NCBI RefSeq assembly: GCF_042651465.1
Contig: NZ_JBHSCZ010000001.1
Location: 1,116,001 to 1,180,000 of the forward strand
Source of the DNA: Ferruginibacter yonginensis
GTDB lineage: Bacteria > Bacteroidota > Bacteroidia > Chitinophagales > Chitinophagaceae
DNA: 64,000 bases
Reading direction: 5' to 3'
Below the pieces are notes generated by a model. That model searched no databases. It was not told the origin of the DNA and worked only from the letters and a program-made list of their open reading frames with translations. The position numbers and the translations under genes were made by a program. Shown piece by piece: positions 35,340 to 45,270 of the stretch (within the stretch, counting starts at the first letter, position 1; every line of letters starts with the position of its first letter).

Positions 35340-38300
35340 TTAAAATACTAATTTAAGTGTTGCACCCATTTGACGTACTGGAGGTGTGTTTAAAGTAGTG
35401 TTAATACCTTGAGAGTTACCAGAAGTATTTGATAATTCAGGGTCAGTATACCAGTTATCTTTAGGTAATAATGTAATTAAATTACGACCCCAAACACTGA
35501 AACTTGCATCTTTGATGATTTTACGACCACCTAAAATTGATTGTGGGAAATCGTAAGAAATTGAAACGTCTCTTAACTTCCAGAAATCAGCTGAAGTAAC
35601 AAATGCTTCACCAACACCTGATAAACCTCTTGAGAAACCAGCATCACCATAACCTTGGTAAATTGCTTTGTAGCTATCAACTGCCACGTTTGTGTTTGGA
35701 ACTAACTTACCAGTACCATCATCAACTACTGAATTAGGCCAGATAAATTGTTGACGATTGTAAATAGCTGTAATTGCGCCAGAACCAGTGAAAGCCATAT
35801 CAGTACCCAAATCATGATACAATAATGCACCACCTCTGTACTCTGCGTTCGCTACGAATGAAATGTTTTTGTAACGAATATTTAAACCAACACCTAAGTT
35901 GTGACGAGGTAAAGTTGTACCTTGGTTTACACGACCATCAGTTCTTAAAGGCCAACCATCGTTAGCATCAACAATTACTCTACCTTGAGCATCTCTTTGG
36001 AATGCAGTAGTTCTTAAGTAAGGGAATGTTTGACCTACAGTAGCGTTCAAACTTGCTCTATCATCTGGAGCTTGGTATTCGAAACTTCTTAAACCAGTTG
36101 CACCAAATAATTGATCAACTACGTTTGTGTTATTAGAATAGTTAGCAGAAACATTAATTGATAAATCTTTCGTTCTGTAAACGATTGCTTTGATATCAGC
36201 TTCATAACCTTTGTTCGTTACATTTGCTGCATTTAATCTGTATGAGCTAAAGCCAGAAGCTGGTGAAATTGCAACAGTTAAAGATTGGTCATTAGCTTTT
36301 TGTTGGTAAATAGAACCTTCTAAAACTAAACGATTTTCAAATAATGACAATTCAGCACCTACTTCTTTAGACTTAATTTCTTCGGGTTTTAAGACTGGAC
36401 TAATCAACGTATTACCAACAGTACTACCCAATAAACCTGCATAAGGGAAACCACCAGCATTAGGGTAAATTTGTTGCAACTGATAAGCAGCAATATTATC
36501 GTTACCGTTTACGTTGTAGGCAGCTCTAATTTTGATATAATCAACTATTTTTGATTCTTTGTTTTTGATTGATGGAATCAATTCTGAAACGTTGAACGCA
36601 ATATCTCCACCATAGGTAGAAAAATATGGTTTATTATAACCAATAGATGGTGCATAATACAAAGAACTAAAATCAGTTCTATAAGATCCATGTAAATAAA
36701 CAATATCTTTAAACCCACCCGTTACATCTACAAAACCTCCAATTTTTCTACTTTGTGATTCACTGTTACCACCTGGAGTTAAACCAGTACCACTGTTTGT
36801 TAAATTATATAAATCAGAAAAACCAAGGCTTGCAGTTGATAAAGCAATATTTTTTGTACGTCCAACTACTGCTTGAGTTCCAGCCAAAACTCTTAAAGAG
36901 TAGTTGTTGAATTTTTTGTCATACACACCGAAACCATCAAATACTAAACGGCTACCAGTTGCTTGAGATTCACCATTACCACCTGGAATTGGTGTAGAAC
37001 GAGCCACAAATTTACCCAAACCTGTTAAGAAACGGTCATAATCATTGTTATAATAGTTAACAAAACCACCCGTTCTTGCCCAGTTAGAGTAAGTATAGTT
37101 GTTTGAAGTAGTAGTTTGTGTTGTATTCGTTTGTGCAATAGCAACTCTACCTGTAAAAGTTAAATCACTAGTAGCTTTGTAATCTAACTTAAAGTTACCA
37201 TTAAATATATAAGACTTTGTATTGAAACGATTGTTATCTCTTTCCCAATAAGGGTTGTTGTAATAATCATTGTAATAACCATTAGGCGTTGAGAATTTAT
37301 CGTTTTTCCAATCCTTATAACGATCAAATGGTACCCAACTTGCTGAGTTTAAAGCAAAGAAATAAAAGTCAGAATTTGTTCTTTTAGCATTATCAAAAGA
37401 GTAAGATGCATCATAAGAAATACTGATTTTATTATATGTTTTGCTTGCATTCATTCTTAAGTTATTTCTTTCGTACTTATCGCCACCTACAATACCTGTA
37501 GTGTTTAAATTTTGGTAAGACAAGAAGAAAGAAGATCCATCACCACCAGCTCTGTAAGAGATATCTGATTGACGAGTATAACCTTGGTCCCAAACTCTTT
37601 TACGGATATCAGCGATATCAGAATAAGGTAATAATTGAATAGAACCATCTTGTACTGTACGACCTAAAGGACGAATTGAACCATCGTAAGCTGGACCATA
37701 TTGTTGGTTTTCAGCTGGGTGGAAGTTTTCATTGTTGTTAGCACCGTAAGCTGAACCCGAACCAAAACCATGTTGTGTTCTTGGTAAGTAAGCTAAACTT
37801 TCAACGTTGATTGTATTTGTAAATGTAACTTCTGGTTTTCTGTTACCTTTCTTAGTAGTAATAACAATTGCACCATTTACACCATCAGAACCGAATAAAG
37901 TTGCAGATTGACCACCTTTTAATACGTCAATCCTTTCAATATCGTTCGGGTTAATAATGTTGATTGTGTTAGCAGGAACTGCCACACCATCTAAAACGAT
38001 TAATGCGGTATTATTACCTGTAATTGAACGTAAACCACGAATAACGATACGTGGAGCACCATTTACAGATGAAGAGTTATTTTGAATTGATAAACCTGAT
38101 ACTTTACCAGAAAGTGCTTGCGCAACGTTTACTGGACGACCATTGGTTAATTGTGTTTGACTTACTGAAGCCCTAGAAGTACCATTTGACTTCGCAGTAG
38201 TTTTCAAACCAAGTGCACCAACTGTTACCAAGTTAAGGTCAGTACCTGCGGCACCATTTCTTGTTACTGAAATTACTAAACTTGTAGATGAGCCTGAATT

Positions 38301-38546
38301 AACATCTTTAGTTGCAATACCAACGCTTGAAATCTTAAGCGTAGCGTTAGGAGCAACGTTTGCTAAACGGAAATTTCCGTTTTGATCTGTAGCTGTACCA
38401 GCGTTAGTACCTACTACCCTTACGGATGCGGCTTCAACTGGTAAACCCTTCTCATCCGTAACTGTTCCGGTCACCACTCGGTTTTGTGCGAATGCCAACA
38501 CTCCAAAGAGCATAAACATCACAAACAGTGATAAAATTCTTGTCAT
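35340..38546 (-). CDS. SusC/RagA-like TonB-linked outer-membrane transporter
   Basis: 1068 aa from ATG 38546, which begins a clean signal peptide (MTRILSLFVMFMLFGVLAFA); the longer in-frame extension lacks homology. A CarboxypepD_reg-like domain (about 23-105: VVTGTVTDEKGLPVEAASVRV) precedes the plug (about 130-245), with RIDVLKGGQSATLFGSDGVNGAIVITTKKG, and a 22-strand barrel ending in LKLVF. It imports the ligand bound by the SusD partner using TonB energy. The operon lacks enzyme genes, so the substrate cannot be named. Confidence 0.95.
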   Translation of the reverse strand: MTRILSLFVMFMLFGVLAFAQNRVVTGTVTDEKGLPVEAASVRVVGTNAGTATDQNGNFRLANVAPNATLKISSVGIATKDVNSGSSTSLVISVTRNGAAGTDLNLVTVGALGLKTTAKSNGTSRASVSQTQLTNGRPVNVAQALSGKVSGLSIQNNSSSVNGAPRIVIRGLRSITGNNTALIVLDGVAVPANTINIINPNDIERIDVLKGGQSATLFGSDGVNGAIVITTKKGNRKPEVTFTNTINVESLAYLPRTQHGFGSGSAYGANNNENFHPAENQQYGPAYDGSIRPLGRTVQDGSIQLLPYSDIADIRKRVWDQGYTRQSDISYRAGGDGSSFFLSYQNLNTTGIVGGDKYERNNLRMNASKTYNKISISYDASYSFDNAKRTNSDFYFFALNSASWVPFDRYKDWKNDKFSTPNGYYNDYYNNPYWERDNNRFNTKSYIFNGNFKLDYKATSDLTFTGRVAIAQTNTTQTTTSNNYTYSNWARTGGFVNYYNNDYDRFLTGLGKFVARSTPIPGGNGESQATGSRLVFDGFGVYDKKFNNYSLRVLAGTQAVVGRTKNIALSTASLGFSDLYNLTNSGTGLTPGGNSESQSRKIGGFVDVTGGFKDIVYLHGSYRTDFSSLYYAPSIGYNKPYFSTYGGDIAFNVSELIPSIKNKESKIVDYIKIRAAYNVNGNDNIAAYQLQQIYPNAGGFPYAGLLGSTVGNTLISPVLKPEEIKSKEVGAELSLFENRLVLEGSIYQQKANDQSLTVAISPASGFSSYRLNAANVTNKGYEADIKAIVYRTKDLSINVSANYSNNTNVVDQLFGATGLRSFEYQAPDDRASLNATVGQTFPYLRTTAFQRDAQGRVIVDANDGWPLRTDGRVNQGTTLPRHNLGVGLNIRYKNISFVANAEYRGGALLYHDLGTDMAFTGSGAITAIYNRQQFIWPNSVVDDGTGKLVPNTNVAVDSYKAIYQGYGDAGFSRGLSGVGEAFVTSADFWKLRDVSISYDFPQSILGGRKIIKDASFSVWGRNLITLLPKDNWYTDPELSNTSGNSQGINTTLNTPPVRQMGATLKLVF

Positions 38547-38649
38547 GAGCAAAAAATTAAGGTTTAATGAAATGTAAAAATAAGGATAAATTTTAAACGT
38601 AAAGAAATTGTTAATTAAAAAAATTAATAAATACTTAACTACAATATGA

Positions 38650-38672
38650 CAGCGTAAGAACTGGTTACGCTG
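38650..38672. repeat. Short hairpin between the HhH-barrel gene and susC
   Basis: An 8-bp perfect stem, CAGCGTAA (38650-38657) with TTACGCTG (38665-38672), lies 18 bp after the stop of the HhH-barrel gene. No T-run follows leftward, so it is at best a weak terminator or an RNA end-stabiliser. Confidence 0.5.
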
Positions 38673-38689
38673 CATAATTTTTAAAAAAG

Positions 38690-40771
38690 TTAAAATTTAT
38701 ATAATGCCTGCAATTTTACTTCTGTTCGATGGTTTTGTTTTATAAGGTCTAAACCAGAGCCCACAGTGCTTTGATCAGGATAATAAAACTGTGCTATACG
38801 CCCCCAAACAGTGAGTTTTTTAGTTACATCATAATTGATATTCAAATAGTAGCGATACCCTTTTCCAGAAAAAACAGGTATGGAATAACCATACAATACA
38901 TCATTTTCATAGGCATACAACCTGCTATTGTACCCATCGGTTTCAAAATATTGTAACCGTACATTGGCAGAAAATGGTTTCATTACAGGGTTAAAAATAA
39001 AATCGGTATACAACAAAAACCCTTTTTCGGTAGCAACCCCTTTTTTATCAAACCACACATGCTCTACCCTACTTCTAAAGGTGAAGCTGGGGTTGATTTT
39101 GTATGAAAATTGGGTTCGCCAATTTTGTTTAGGTTGTGGAACTACAGGGTTCAACGTTACGTCATCTGGATTAAAGTTGATTGATTTGCGTTCAGACTTA
39201 AACCTGGTATATATTTCAAATACTTTATTGGGCTTGTACGTAAGTTGAGCTAAGTAATCATTGCCCGTAGATGGTGCATCAACCCTAAAGCGTAACCAAG
39301 GAAACTTATAAAAATCTGCATAGGCATCAATACGCCAAGCACCTGATGGGCGAATGGTGATGCCAGAAAAGAAACCTTTTTCGTTATTTGGCAACGAGCT
39401 CTCCGTAAAAGCATTGGTATATAGCGATTGATACCCTTTTGAAATATTACGGTAAACAAAACTTAAATCAACATTTGATGCTGCACTTATCAATAAACCA
39501 TTAACCGTTGCAATGTATTTTTTATTAGATGTGGCTGCTTCGCCAAAAAAATGAAGATTTTTATAAGTGTAGCTGTAATCAACGCTATAGTTACCAAAGT
39601 TACTGCCAGATAATGCGTATAAATTATAGGGTTCTGCTTGCTTTTGTAAAGGGAGTTTTAAATGATATTGTATGGCATTTAAACCTATATGCAGTCCTTT
39701 AAATTGGTAAGCCAAATTACCCCCAAAAGCAATTTGTGTTTGCACACCTTTATCTGCCACTTCACTTTTTGTTCTATGAAAGCCAGAGGTTTGTAATGAG
39801 GTAATTATATCGTCATCAGCATTCGTAGTATCGCCAGCAGAAAAATTAGCATCAACCTTTCTGTATGATCCAAAAACAGTAGCTTCCCAATTATTTTTAG
39901 CTAGGGTAATGCCTAAACCACGATGAAAATTGATTTCCCCTGCTGAGTTGTAAGGTCGTAGTACATCTGCTTGTCGTTTGGTAGCAACCACATCCGGACT
40001 TTTTTTGAAGGCCAAACTCATCCATTGCGTTAGCCCCTGCCCCATGTTTACGGTGTAATCGCCAATAGCTAATGATTTTATGATGCCGATATTACGAGCA
40101 AAAAAGTGTGCTGAATAAAAATCGAACCCTGCTTTTTGGTTGCCTTTAAAAAATTGTTCTCCAGCATCTTTTTCACCTACAACACCATACTGCAATAAAT
40201 TTTTGTAGTTGTAACGATACCTTACAAATAGTCGCTGTTGCGAACCAGGGTAAAAACTTTTACCCGATGCAGGATCTACTAAATAACCAGCCGATTTTTC
40301 AAGTACTTGGGTTGCTCTTAAAAGCAATGTATGATCGCCCAATTTGAGTCGATCGCCCAATGAATTTAATAAATCAACATTGCTATTTACTGACACATAA
40401 GGCCTCAGGCGTTGTATGGTAGCTACATCCCAAGTAGGTATAGCTTGTAACTCATAAATATTGATAAGTTTACCAAAGTAGTTACGATAACTAATTAAGT
40501 TTTGTATTTGAATAGGCGTTAACAACCGCAAAGCATTTAACTGAGCAGCATTGGCGTAATTGAGGTTGATAGGATTTTTTTGGTATTGCAACATTTCTTG
40601 TTGGTACGAGTCATCTTCTGTTTCAACATCTGCACTATTTTCAGTTATGTTTTCAAGCTGTTGCTCCACCGTAGTATTGGGAACTGTTGTTTGCTTTTCA
40701 GGTTCAGGCACTTGTGCCCATACGCATTGGCAACACAATAGCCAACATCCCACAAAAATTAATTTCCTCAT
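38690..40771 (-). CDS. Outer-membrane beta-barrel protein with N-terminal helix-hairpin-helix repeats
   Basis: 693 aa with a signal peptide (about 1-19). A Thr/Glu-rich linker leads to a ComEA-like double helix-hairpin-helix at about 68-126 (NPINLNYANAAQLNALRLLTP, then INIYELQAIPTWDVATIQRL). The following 560 residues are alternating, aromatic-rich strands of an outer-membrane barrel ending in a C-terminal Phe (LYKF), the usual assembly signal. The domain pair is recurrent in Bacteroidota but has no assigned function. HhH repeats normally bind DNA backbone; here they would face the periplasm. It overlaps the upstream gene by 4 bp (ATGA). Confidence 0.8.
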   Translation of the reverse strand: MRKLIFVGCWLLCCQCVWAQVPEPEKQTTVPNTTVEQQLENITENSADVETEDDSYQQEMLQYQKNPINLNYANAAQLNALRLLTPIQIQNLISYRNYFGKLINIYELQAIPTWDVATIQRLRPYVSVNSNVDLLNSLGDRLKLGDHTLLLRATQVLEKSAGYLVDPASGKSFYPGSQQRLFVRYRYNYKNLLQYGVVGEKDAGEQFFKGNQKAGFDFYSAHFFARNIGIIKSLAIGDYTVNMGQGLTQWMSLAFKKSPDVVATKRQADVLRPYNSAGEINFHRGLGITLAKNNWEATVFGSYRKVDANFSAGDTTNADDDIITSLQTSGFHRTKSEVADKGVQTQIAFGGNLAYQFKGLHIGLNAIQYHLKLPLQKQAEPYNLYALSGSNFGNYSVDYSYTYKNLHFFGEAATSNKKYIATVNGLLISAASNVDLSFVYRNISKGYQSLYTNAFTESSLPNNEKGFFSGITIRPSGAWRIDAYADFYKFPWLRFRVDAPSTGNDYLAQLTYKPNKVFEIYTRFKSERKSINFNPDDVTLNPVVPQPKQNWRTQFSYKINPSFTFRSRVEHVWFDKKGVATEKGFLLYTDFIFNPVMKPFSANVRLQYFETDGYNSRLYAYENDVLYGYSIPVFSGKGYRYYLNINYDVTKKLTVWGRIAQFYYPDQSTVGSGLDLIKQNHRTEVKLQALYKF

Positions 40772-41634
40772 TTTTTCGCTTCTTTAAAGTTATAAATGAG
40801 CAAAACACCCGGCGACACACCGAGTTGCTGGTGGTAACTTGCGGCTACATCTATACGTATAGCATCATACTGAAAACCAATACCAGCATAACCTGTATTA
40901 TTATCACTCCTAAAACCAGCTTTGGCAAAAAATTGTTTTTTAAAGCGATATTGAAAACCTCCGGTAACATTTACTGGTTGGTCTTCTTCCTTTATAATTT
41001 CGGTACTAAAATAAAAATTGTCAGATACATCATACCCTACGCCAAACTTATAGGCAGAAGCAATTTTTTCGTTACCTGATTTTCCTAAATTACCTCCAAC
41101 TGGGTTGTATACATGTACCCCAACGTTTAGTTTTTCAGAAACATGCATAATAGCCCCTGCCTCAAAATTTACAGCACTAGCGCTGTTGTAAGTAGGTATG
41201 CGATAGCCATAGTAATTAAATTGCACACCAATATCAAGTTTACTACCTAATGAACGACCGTAAGCTACACCAACTTTTTGTTCATTAAAATTGGCAAACC
41301 CAGCATAATTGGCTTGTATACCGAAGTTGCCTAAACTTGTTGGGATGGCTAAGGCTAATCCGTAAACACTATTATCTGCCAACAAAAACCTACGCTCACC
41401 GTAAACCCCTACACTGGCAGCTTTTGTTTGCGCTAATGCAGCTTGGTTACTTGTAAACGAAAAAGCATCATTTTGTTTTGTGGTGTAGGCACCCAAACCA
41501 ATGTAAGGCATACTAACACTGTAGCGCAACGATTGTGCAGCCGCCACAAAATGAAGACATGTAAAAATCAATAAAGCTACAATTGCATGTAAAAATTTTC
41601 TCAAAGCTATTTTTGTTATTTTTATAAACACCAA
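40768..41634 (-). CDS. Small outer-membrane beta-barrel protein (PorV/FadL-like), translationally coupled to the HhH barrel gene
   Basis: Up to 288 aa. A hydrophobic signal peptide ends at VAAAQ and the rest is repeated amphipathic strands (for example KLDIGVQFNYYGYRIP, KFGVGYDVSDNFYFSTEI) typical of a 12-14-strand barrel. No ATG is present near the start: TTG 41634, GTG 41631 and TTG 41604 (giving LRKFLHAIVALLIF) are the choices, the last giving the neatest signal peptide. It lacks the opening sequence of PorP/SprF. Its stop overlaps the ATG of the HhH-barrel gene, so the two products are probably made in step. Confidence 0.75.
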   Translation of the reverse strand: MVFIKITKIALRKFLHAIVALLIFTCLHFVAAAQSLRYSVSMPYIGLGAYTTKQNDAFSFTSNQAALAQTKAASVGVYGERRFLLADNSVYGLALAIPTSLGNFGIQANYAGFANFNEQKVGVAYGRSLGSKLDIGVQFNYYGYRIPTYNSASAVNFEAGAIMHVSEKLNVGVHVYNPVGGNLGKSGNEKIASAYKFGVGYDVSDNFYFSTEIIKEEDQPVNVTGGFQYRFKKQFFAKAGFRSDNNTGYAGIGFQYDAIRIDVAASYHQQLGVSPGVLLIYNFKEAKK

Positions 41635-41697
41635 GTTATATCAATTTACTGAAACATAAACAGCTTAAAAGCCTTATCATAAGTGGTGATAGTTTTA

Positions 41698-41705
41698 TAC
41701 TTTTG
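41698..41705 (+). promoter_or_regulatory. -7 promoter element of folD
   Basis: TACTTTTG fits TAnnTTTG exactly. Only four bases separate it from the folD ATG at 41710, so the transcript would start at or beside the start codon. No ribosome binding site is present. Confidence 0.6.
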
Positions 41706-41709
41706 CAGC

Positions 41710-42588
41710 ATGGAAATTTTAAGCGGTAAAATAGTAGCTGAAGCTGTAAAAACACAAATTACAGCCGATACAATTTTACATAAAAATAATACAGGCATAA
41801 CGCCTCATTTAGCTGCAATTTTAATAGGAAACGATGGCGCTAGTGAAACTTATGTTGCTAGTAAAATAAAAAATTGTGCAGATGTAGGCTTTAAAAGTAC
41901 CCTTATAAGGTTTGATGGTGATGCTTCGCAAGCAGCCATTGAAGCAGCTATAGTTCAATTAAATAACGATACAGCAGTACATGGTATATTGGTACAATTA
42001 CCATTACCAAAACATATTAATGAACAACAAATTATTAACCTTATTAACCCCTTAAAAGATGTTGATGGGTTTCACCCCATAAGCATTGGCAACATGGTAT
42101 TGGGTAATGCTAGTTTTATACCAGCAACGCCTTATGGAATTATGTTGATGTTGAAACATTATGGAATTGATACGGTAGGTAAACATGCGGTGGTTATTGG
42201 TAGAAGTAATATTGTGGGCCGCCCTATGAGCATTTTATTAAGTCAGGCTACCAACCCCGGCAATTGTACAGTTACATTATGCCATAGCAAAACACAAAAC
42301 CTCAAAGCCATTTGTAAAGAGGCAGATATAGTTATTGCAGCACTTGGTATACCCGGCTTTTTAAAAGCAGATATGGTAAAAGAAGGGGCCATTATTATAG
42401 ATGTTGGTATTACAAGAGTTGCCGACAGTTCTAAAAAAACAGGCTTTGCAATAAAGGGCGATGTTGATTTTGATGCAGTAGCACCGAAAGCAAGTTTTAT
42501 TACCCCAGTACCGGGTGGTGTGGGCTTAATGACAATTGCTGCACTGTTAACCAATACCTTAACGGCAGCTAAATTGGCAGCACAATAA
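41710..42588 (+). CDS. folD: Bifunctional methylenetetrahydrofolate dehydrogenase/cyclohydrolase
   Basis: 292 aa from ATG 41710; an upstream in-frame start at 41683 lies within the promoter. The enzyme converts 5,10-methylene-THF to 10-formyl-THF with NADP. The catalytic Y48-x3-K52 (TYVASKIKN), VQLPLPKHI, DVDGFHP and the GRSNIVGRPM nucleotide-binding loop are complete, as is the C-terminal TPVPGGVGLMTIAAL. queE follows 8 bp downstream. Confidence 0.98.
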   Translation: MEILSGKIVAEAVKTQITADTILHKNNTGITPHLAAILIGNDGASETYVASKIKNCADVGFKSTLIRFDGDASQAAIEAAIVQLNNDTAVHGILVQLPLPKHINEQQIINLINPLKDVDGFHPISIGNMVLGNASFIPATPYGIMLMLKHYGIDTVGKHAVVIGRSNIVGRPMSILLSQATNPGNCTVTLCHSKTQNLKAICKEADIVIAALGIPGFLKADMVKEGAIIIDVGITRVADSSKKTGFAIKGDVDFDAVAPKASFITPVPGGVGLMTIAALLTNTLTAAKLAAQ

Positions 42589-42596
42589 TTATTTTT

Positions 42597-43223
42597 ATGT
42601 TGATGACAGATGATATTTTAACCAGCACTACCTTACCCGTAATGGAACACTTTTACACCATACAAGGAGAAGGTTTTCACCAAGGCCGTGCAGCGTATTT
42701 TATTAGGTTGGGTGGTTGTGATGTGGGGTGTGTTTGGTGTGATGTTAAAGATAGTTGGGATGCTAGCAAACACCCACAAATGAGCATTGAAAACCTTGTT
42801 GCCGCAGTAACTGCAACACCTGCTAAATTAGTTGTAATAACAGGAGGTGAACCATTGTTACACTCTCTTGATGTACTCACGAGTGCACTACAACATGCCG
42901 GACTAGAAACTAATATTGAAACATCGGGTTCATCGCCTTTATCAGGGCATTGGAGTTGGATATGTTTATCGCCCAAAAAATTTAAAGCACCTTTACCAGA
43001 AGTAGTACCATTTGCCAACGAATTAAAAATGGTGATTTTTAATAAATCTGATTTTGAGTGGGCGGAAACATATGCTGCACAAGTAAAAGACCATTGTAAA
43101 TTATATTTACAGCCAGAGTGGAGCAAAGCTGCTACCATTACACCTTTAATTGTGGATTACATTAAAAACAATCCACAATGGCAATTATCGTTACAAGTAC
43201 ATAAATACATTAACGTTCCTTAA
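42597..43223 (+). CDS. queE: 7-carboxy-7-deazaguanine synthase
   Basis: 208 aa, a radical SAM enzyme making CDG from CPH4 in the queuosine/preQ0 pathway. The family opening FYTIQGEGFHQGRAAYFIRLGGC is followed by the cluster cysteines C41, C45 and C48 (CDVGCVWC; the canonical C-x3-C-x2-C spacing). TGGEPLL, the SAM-binding motif, and ETSGS are present. No other queuosine genes are in the window. It shares the folD transcript. Confidence 0.96.
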   Translation: MLMTDDILTSTTLPVMEHFYTIQGEGFHQGRAAYFIRLGGCDVGCVWCDVKDSWDASKHPQMSIENLVAAVTATPAKLVVITGGEPLLHSLDVLTSALQHAGLETNIETSGSSPLSGHWSWICLSPKKFKAPLPEVVPFANELKMVIFNKSDFEWAETYAAQVKDHCKLYLQPEWSKAATITPLIVDYIKNNPQWQLSLQVHKYINVP

Positions 43224-43313
43224 TATTTGTTATTTAAGAAAATCTTATCAGCCCCTTTCAACCTTTTTATAGCATTTAAAATTTATCTTCAAATAATATT
43301 TAAATGTGCATAC

Positions 43314-45242
43314 ATGAATCGCTGTATAAGACTTTCCTTTACATTCTATATATTCATTTTTACTTTGCCTTTGGTTACGCAAGCACAATGGTATAACCCA
43401 GATAAGGTTAATAAAAAAGCCGCTACTATATTTGAAAAAGCTTACCAAGAAGCTATTGAAGGCAAGTACAATGAAAGTATTACCCATGTATCTGAAGCCA
43501 TAAAAATTGATCCGCAGTATTTAGATGCTTACTATGCCCGTGCAAGCGTTTACACCATTATTAAAAATTACAAGGCCGCTGTTGGTGATTATGAAGCAGC
43601 AATACAAAAAGATACGGTATATGCCCGTGAATATTATCTATCGTATGCGATAGTGTTAGCAGGTAATGGTCAATTTGAAAAAGCATTGGCATTTACCAAT
43701 AAATTTTTAGCAATACCTAACTTAAATGAGCAAAATAAAAAAGCCGGTAATACCAGAAAAAAAAGTTTTGAATTTGCACTACAGTTTGCCGCTGCTCACC
43801 AAAATGATGGTTACACCTTTAACCCCATAAATATGGGCGATAGCATTAACTCTGGAGCATTAGAATATTTACCATCAATAACAGTTGATGGTAATAAAAT
43901 GATTTTTAACAGGCGTATTAATGGCGACGAAGATTTTTATGAAAGTATAAAAGTAAACGGTGTTTGGCAAAATGCACTGCCAGTTGCAGGCAAGTTAAAC
44001 ACCAATCTTAATGAGGGTGCACAAAATATTTCACAAGATGGTGAGTGGCTCATTTTTACAGGCTGCAATTATCCTGAAGGTTATGGTAGTTGTGATTTGT
44101 ATATTTCTTACAAAAATAAAAATGGCACTTGGAGTGAAGCTGTTAATTTAGGCAGTAACATTAATACCAATGCATGGGAAAGTGCACCATCACTATCACC
44201 CGATAAACGTGATTTGTATTTTTCAAGTACACGACCAGGAGGTTTTGGAGGTTCAGATATTTGGGTATCGCATCGCAATGCTAACGGTAGTTGGAGCTCA
44301 CCAGAAAACCTCGGGCCTACTGTAAACACTAGTGGTGATGATGGTTGTGCATTTATGCATGCTGACAACCAAACCTTATATTTTAATAGCAATGGGCACC
44401 AAGGGTACGGACAAAGTGATTTATTTGTAACACATAAAAATCAAAATGGCACATGGCAAACGCCACAAAATTTAGGTTACCCCATAAATACAATCGATGA
44501 TGAAGGCTCATTGGTAGTAGCAGCAGATGGTATTACTGCCTATTATGCTAGCGATAAAGCCAATAATAACAATGGTTTAGATTTATATAGTTTTAATTTA
44601 CCAAAGGCTTTCACCGCACATAAAACATGGTGGGTAAAAGGTAAAATCTTCGACAAAAAAACAAATATCGGTTTACCCTCAACCGTGGAGTTGGCCACTA
44701 TTGATGCAGGCTGGGTAGTATCTACATTGCAAACAGATGAGGAGGGTAATTATTTAACCACTTTACCACAAGGCGAAAATTACGCTTTCAGTGTTAATAG
44801 AAAAGGCTACCTTTTTTATTCAGAAAATTTTAGTTTACAAAATAATATTGCGGACTCTGTTTACACCATAAATATTGCGTTACAACCTTTAGAAAAAAGT
44901 GCAAGTATAACCTTGAAAAACATCTTCTTTGAAAGTAAACTATCTACCCTACAAACAGCCTCATTTACTGAATTAAACAAAGTGGTTGATTTATTAAAAG
45001 ACAATAGTAACCTTACCATTTTAATAAGTGGCTACACTGATAATGTAGGTAAACCTGCAGATAATATTGTACTCAGCCAAAAAAGAGCCCAAGCCGTAAT
45101 TGATTATTTAATAAGCAAAGGGATAGATGGCAAACGATTAACAGGTAAAGGTTTTGGAGAAAACAACCCAGTAGGCAATAACAATACAGAAGTTGGGAAA
45201 GCTCAAAATAGACGTACTACTTTGTCGGTAATTTCAAATTGA
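43314..45242 (+). CDS. PorE-like TPR / PD40 / CRD / OmpA-domain protein
   Basis: 642 aa from ATG 43314, the start giving a signal peptide that ends VTQAQ; an earlier in-frame start adds an unrelated stretch. Domains in order: TPR repeats (about 30-130), PD40 beta-propeller blades (about 165-440; LSPDKRDLYFSSTRPGGFGGSDIW is one), a carboxypeptidase-regulatory-like domain (about 450-515) and an OmpA C-terminal domain (about 530-640) with YTDNVG and LSQKRAQAVIDYL for peptidoglycan binding. This order is that of P. gingivalis PorE, which anchors the type IX secretion system to peptidoglycan. Other OmpA/PD40 proteins share it, so the name stays tentative. Confidence 0.85.
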   Translation: MNRCIRLSFTFYIFIFTLPLVTQAQWYNPDKVNKKAATIFEKAYQEAIEGKYNESITHVSEAIKIDPQYLDAYYARASVYTIIKNYKAAVGDYEAAIQKDTVYAREYYLSYAIVLAGNGQFEKALAFTNKFLAIPNLNEQNKKAGNTRKKSFEFALQFAAAHQNDGYTFNPINMGDSINSGALEYLPSITVDGNKMIFNRRINGDEDFYESIKVNGVWQNALPVAGKLNTNLNEGAQNISQDGEWLIFTGCNYPEGYGSCDLYISYKNKNGTWSEAVNLGSNINTNAWESAPSLSPDKRDLYFSSTRPGGFGGSDIWVSHRNANGSWSSPENLGPTVNTSGDDGCAFMHADNQTLYFNSNGHQGYGQSDLFVTHKNQNGTWQTPQNLGYPINTIDDEGSLVVAADGITAYYASDKANNNNGLDLYSFNLPKAFTAHKTWWVKGKIFDKKTNIGLPSTVELATIDAGWVVSTLQTDEEGNYLTTLPQGENYAFSVNRKGYLFYSENFSLQNNIADSVYTINIALQPLEKSASITLKNIFFESKLSTLQTASFTELNKVVDLLKDNSNLTILISGYTDNVGKPADNIVLSQKRAQAVIDYLISKGIDGKRLTGKGFGENNPVGNNNTEVGKAQNRRTTLSVISN

Positions 45243-45270
45243 ATTTTGTAATATTGTTCATCTGAAACTT

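Noticed and set aside
38546..38675. Extended N terminus of the SusC protein
   Set aside because: The 43 extra residues are non-homologous and an ideal signal peptide begins at 38546.
40768..41634. PorP/SprF assignment for the small barrel gene
   Set aside because: The opening sequence typical of PorP/SprF is absent and the gene is not next to a type-B cargo gene.
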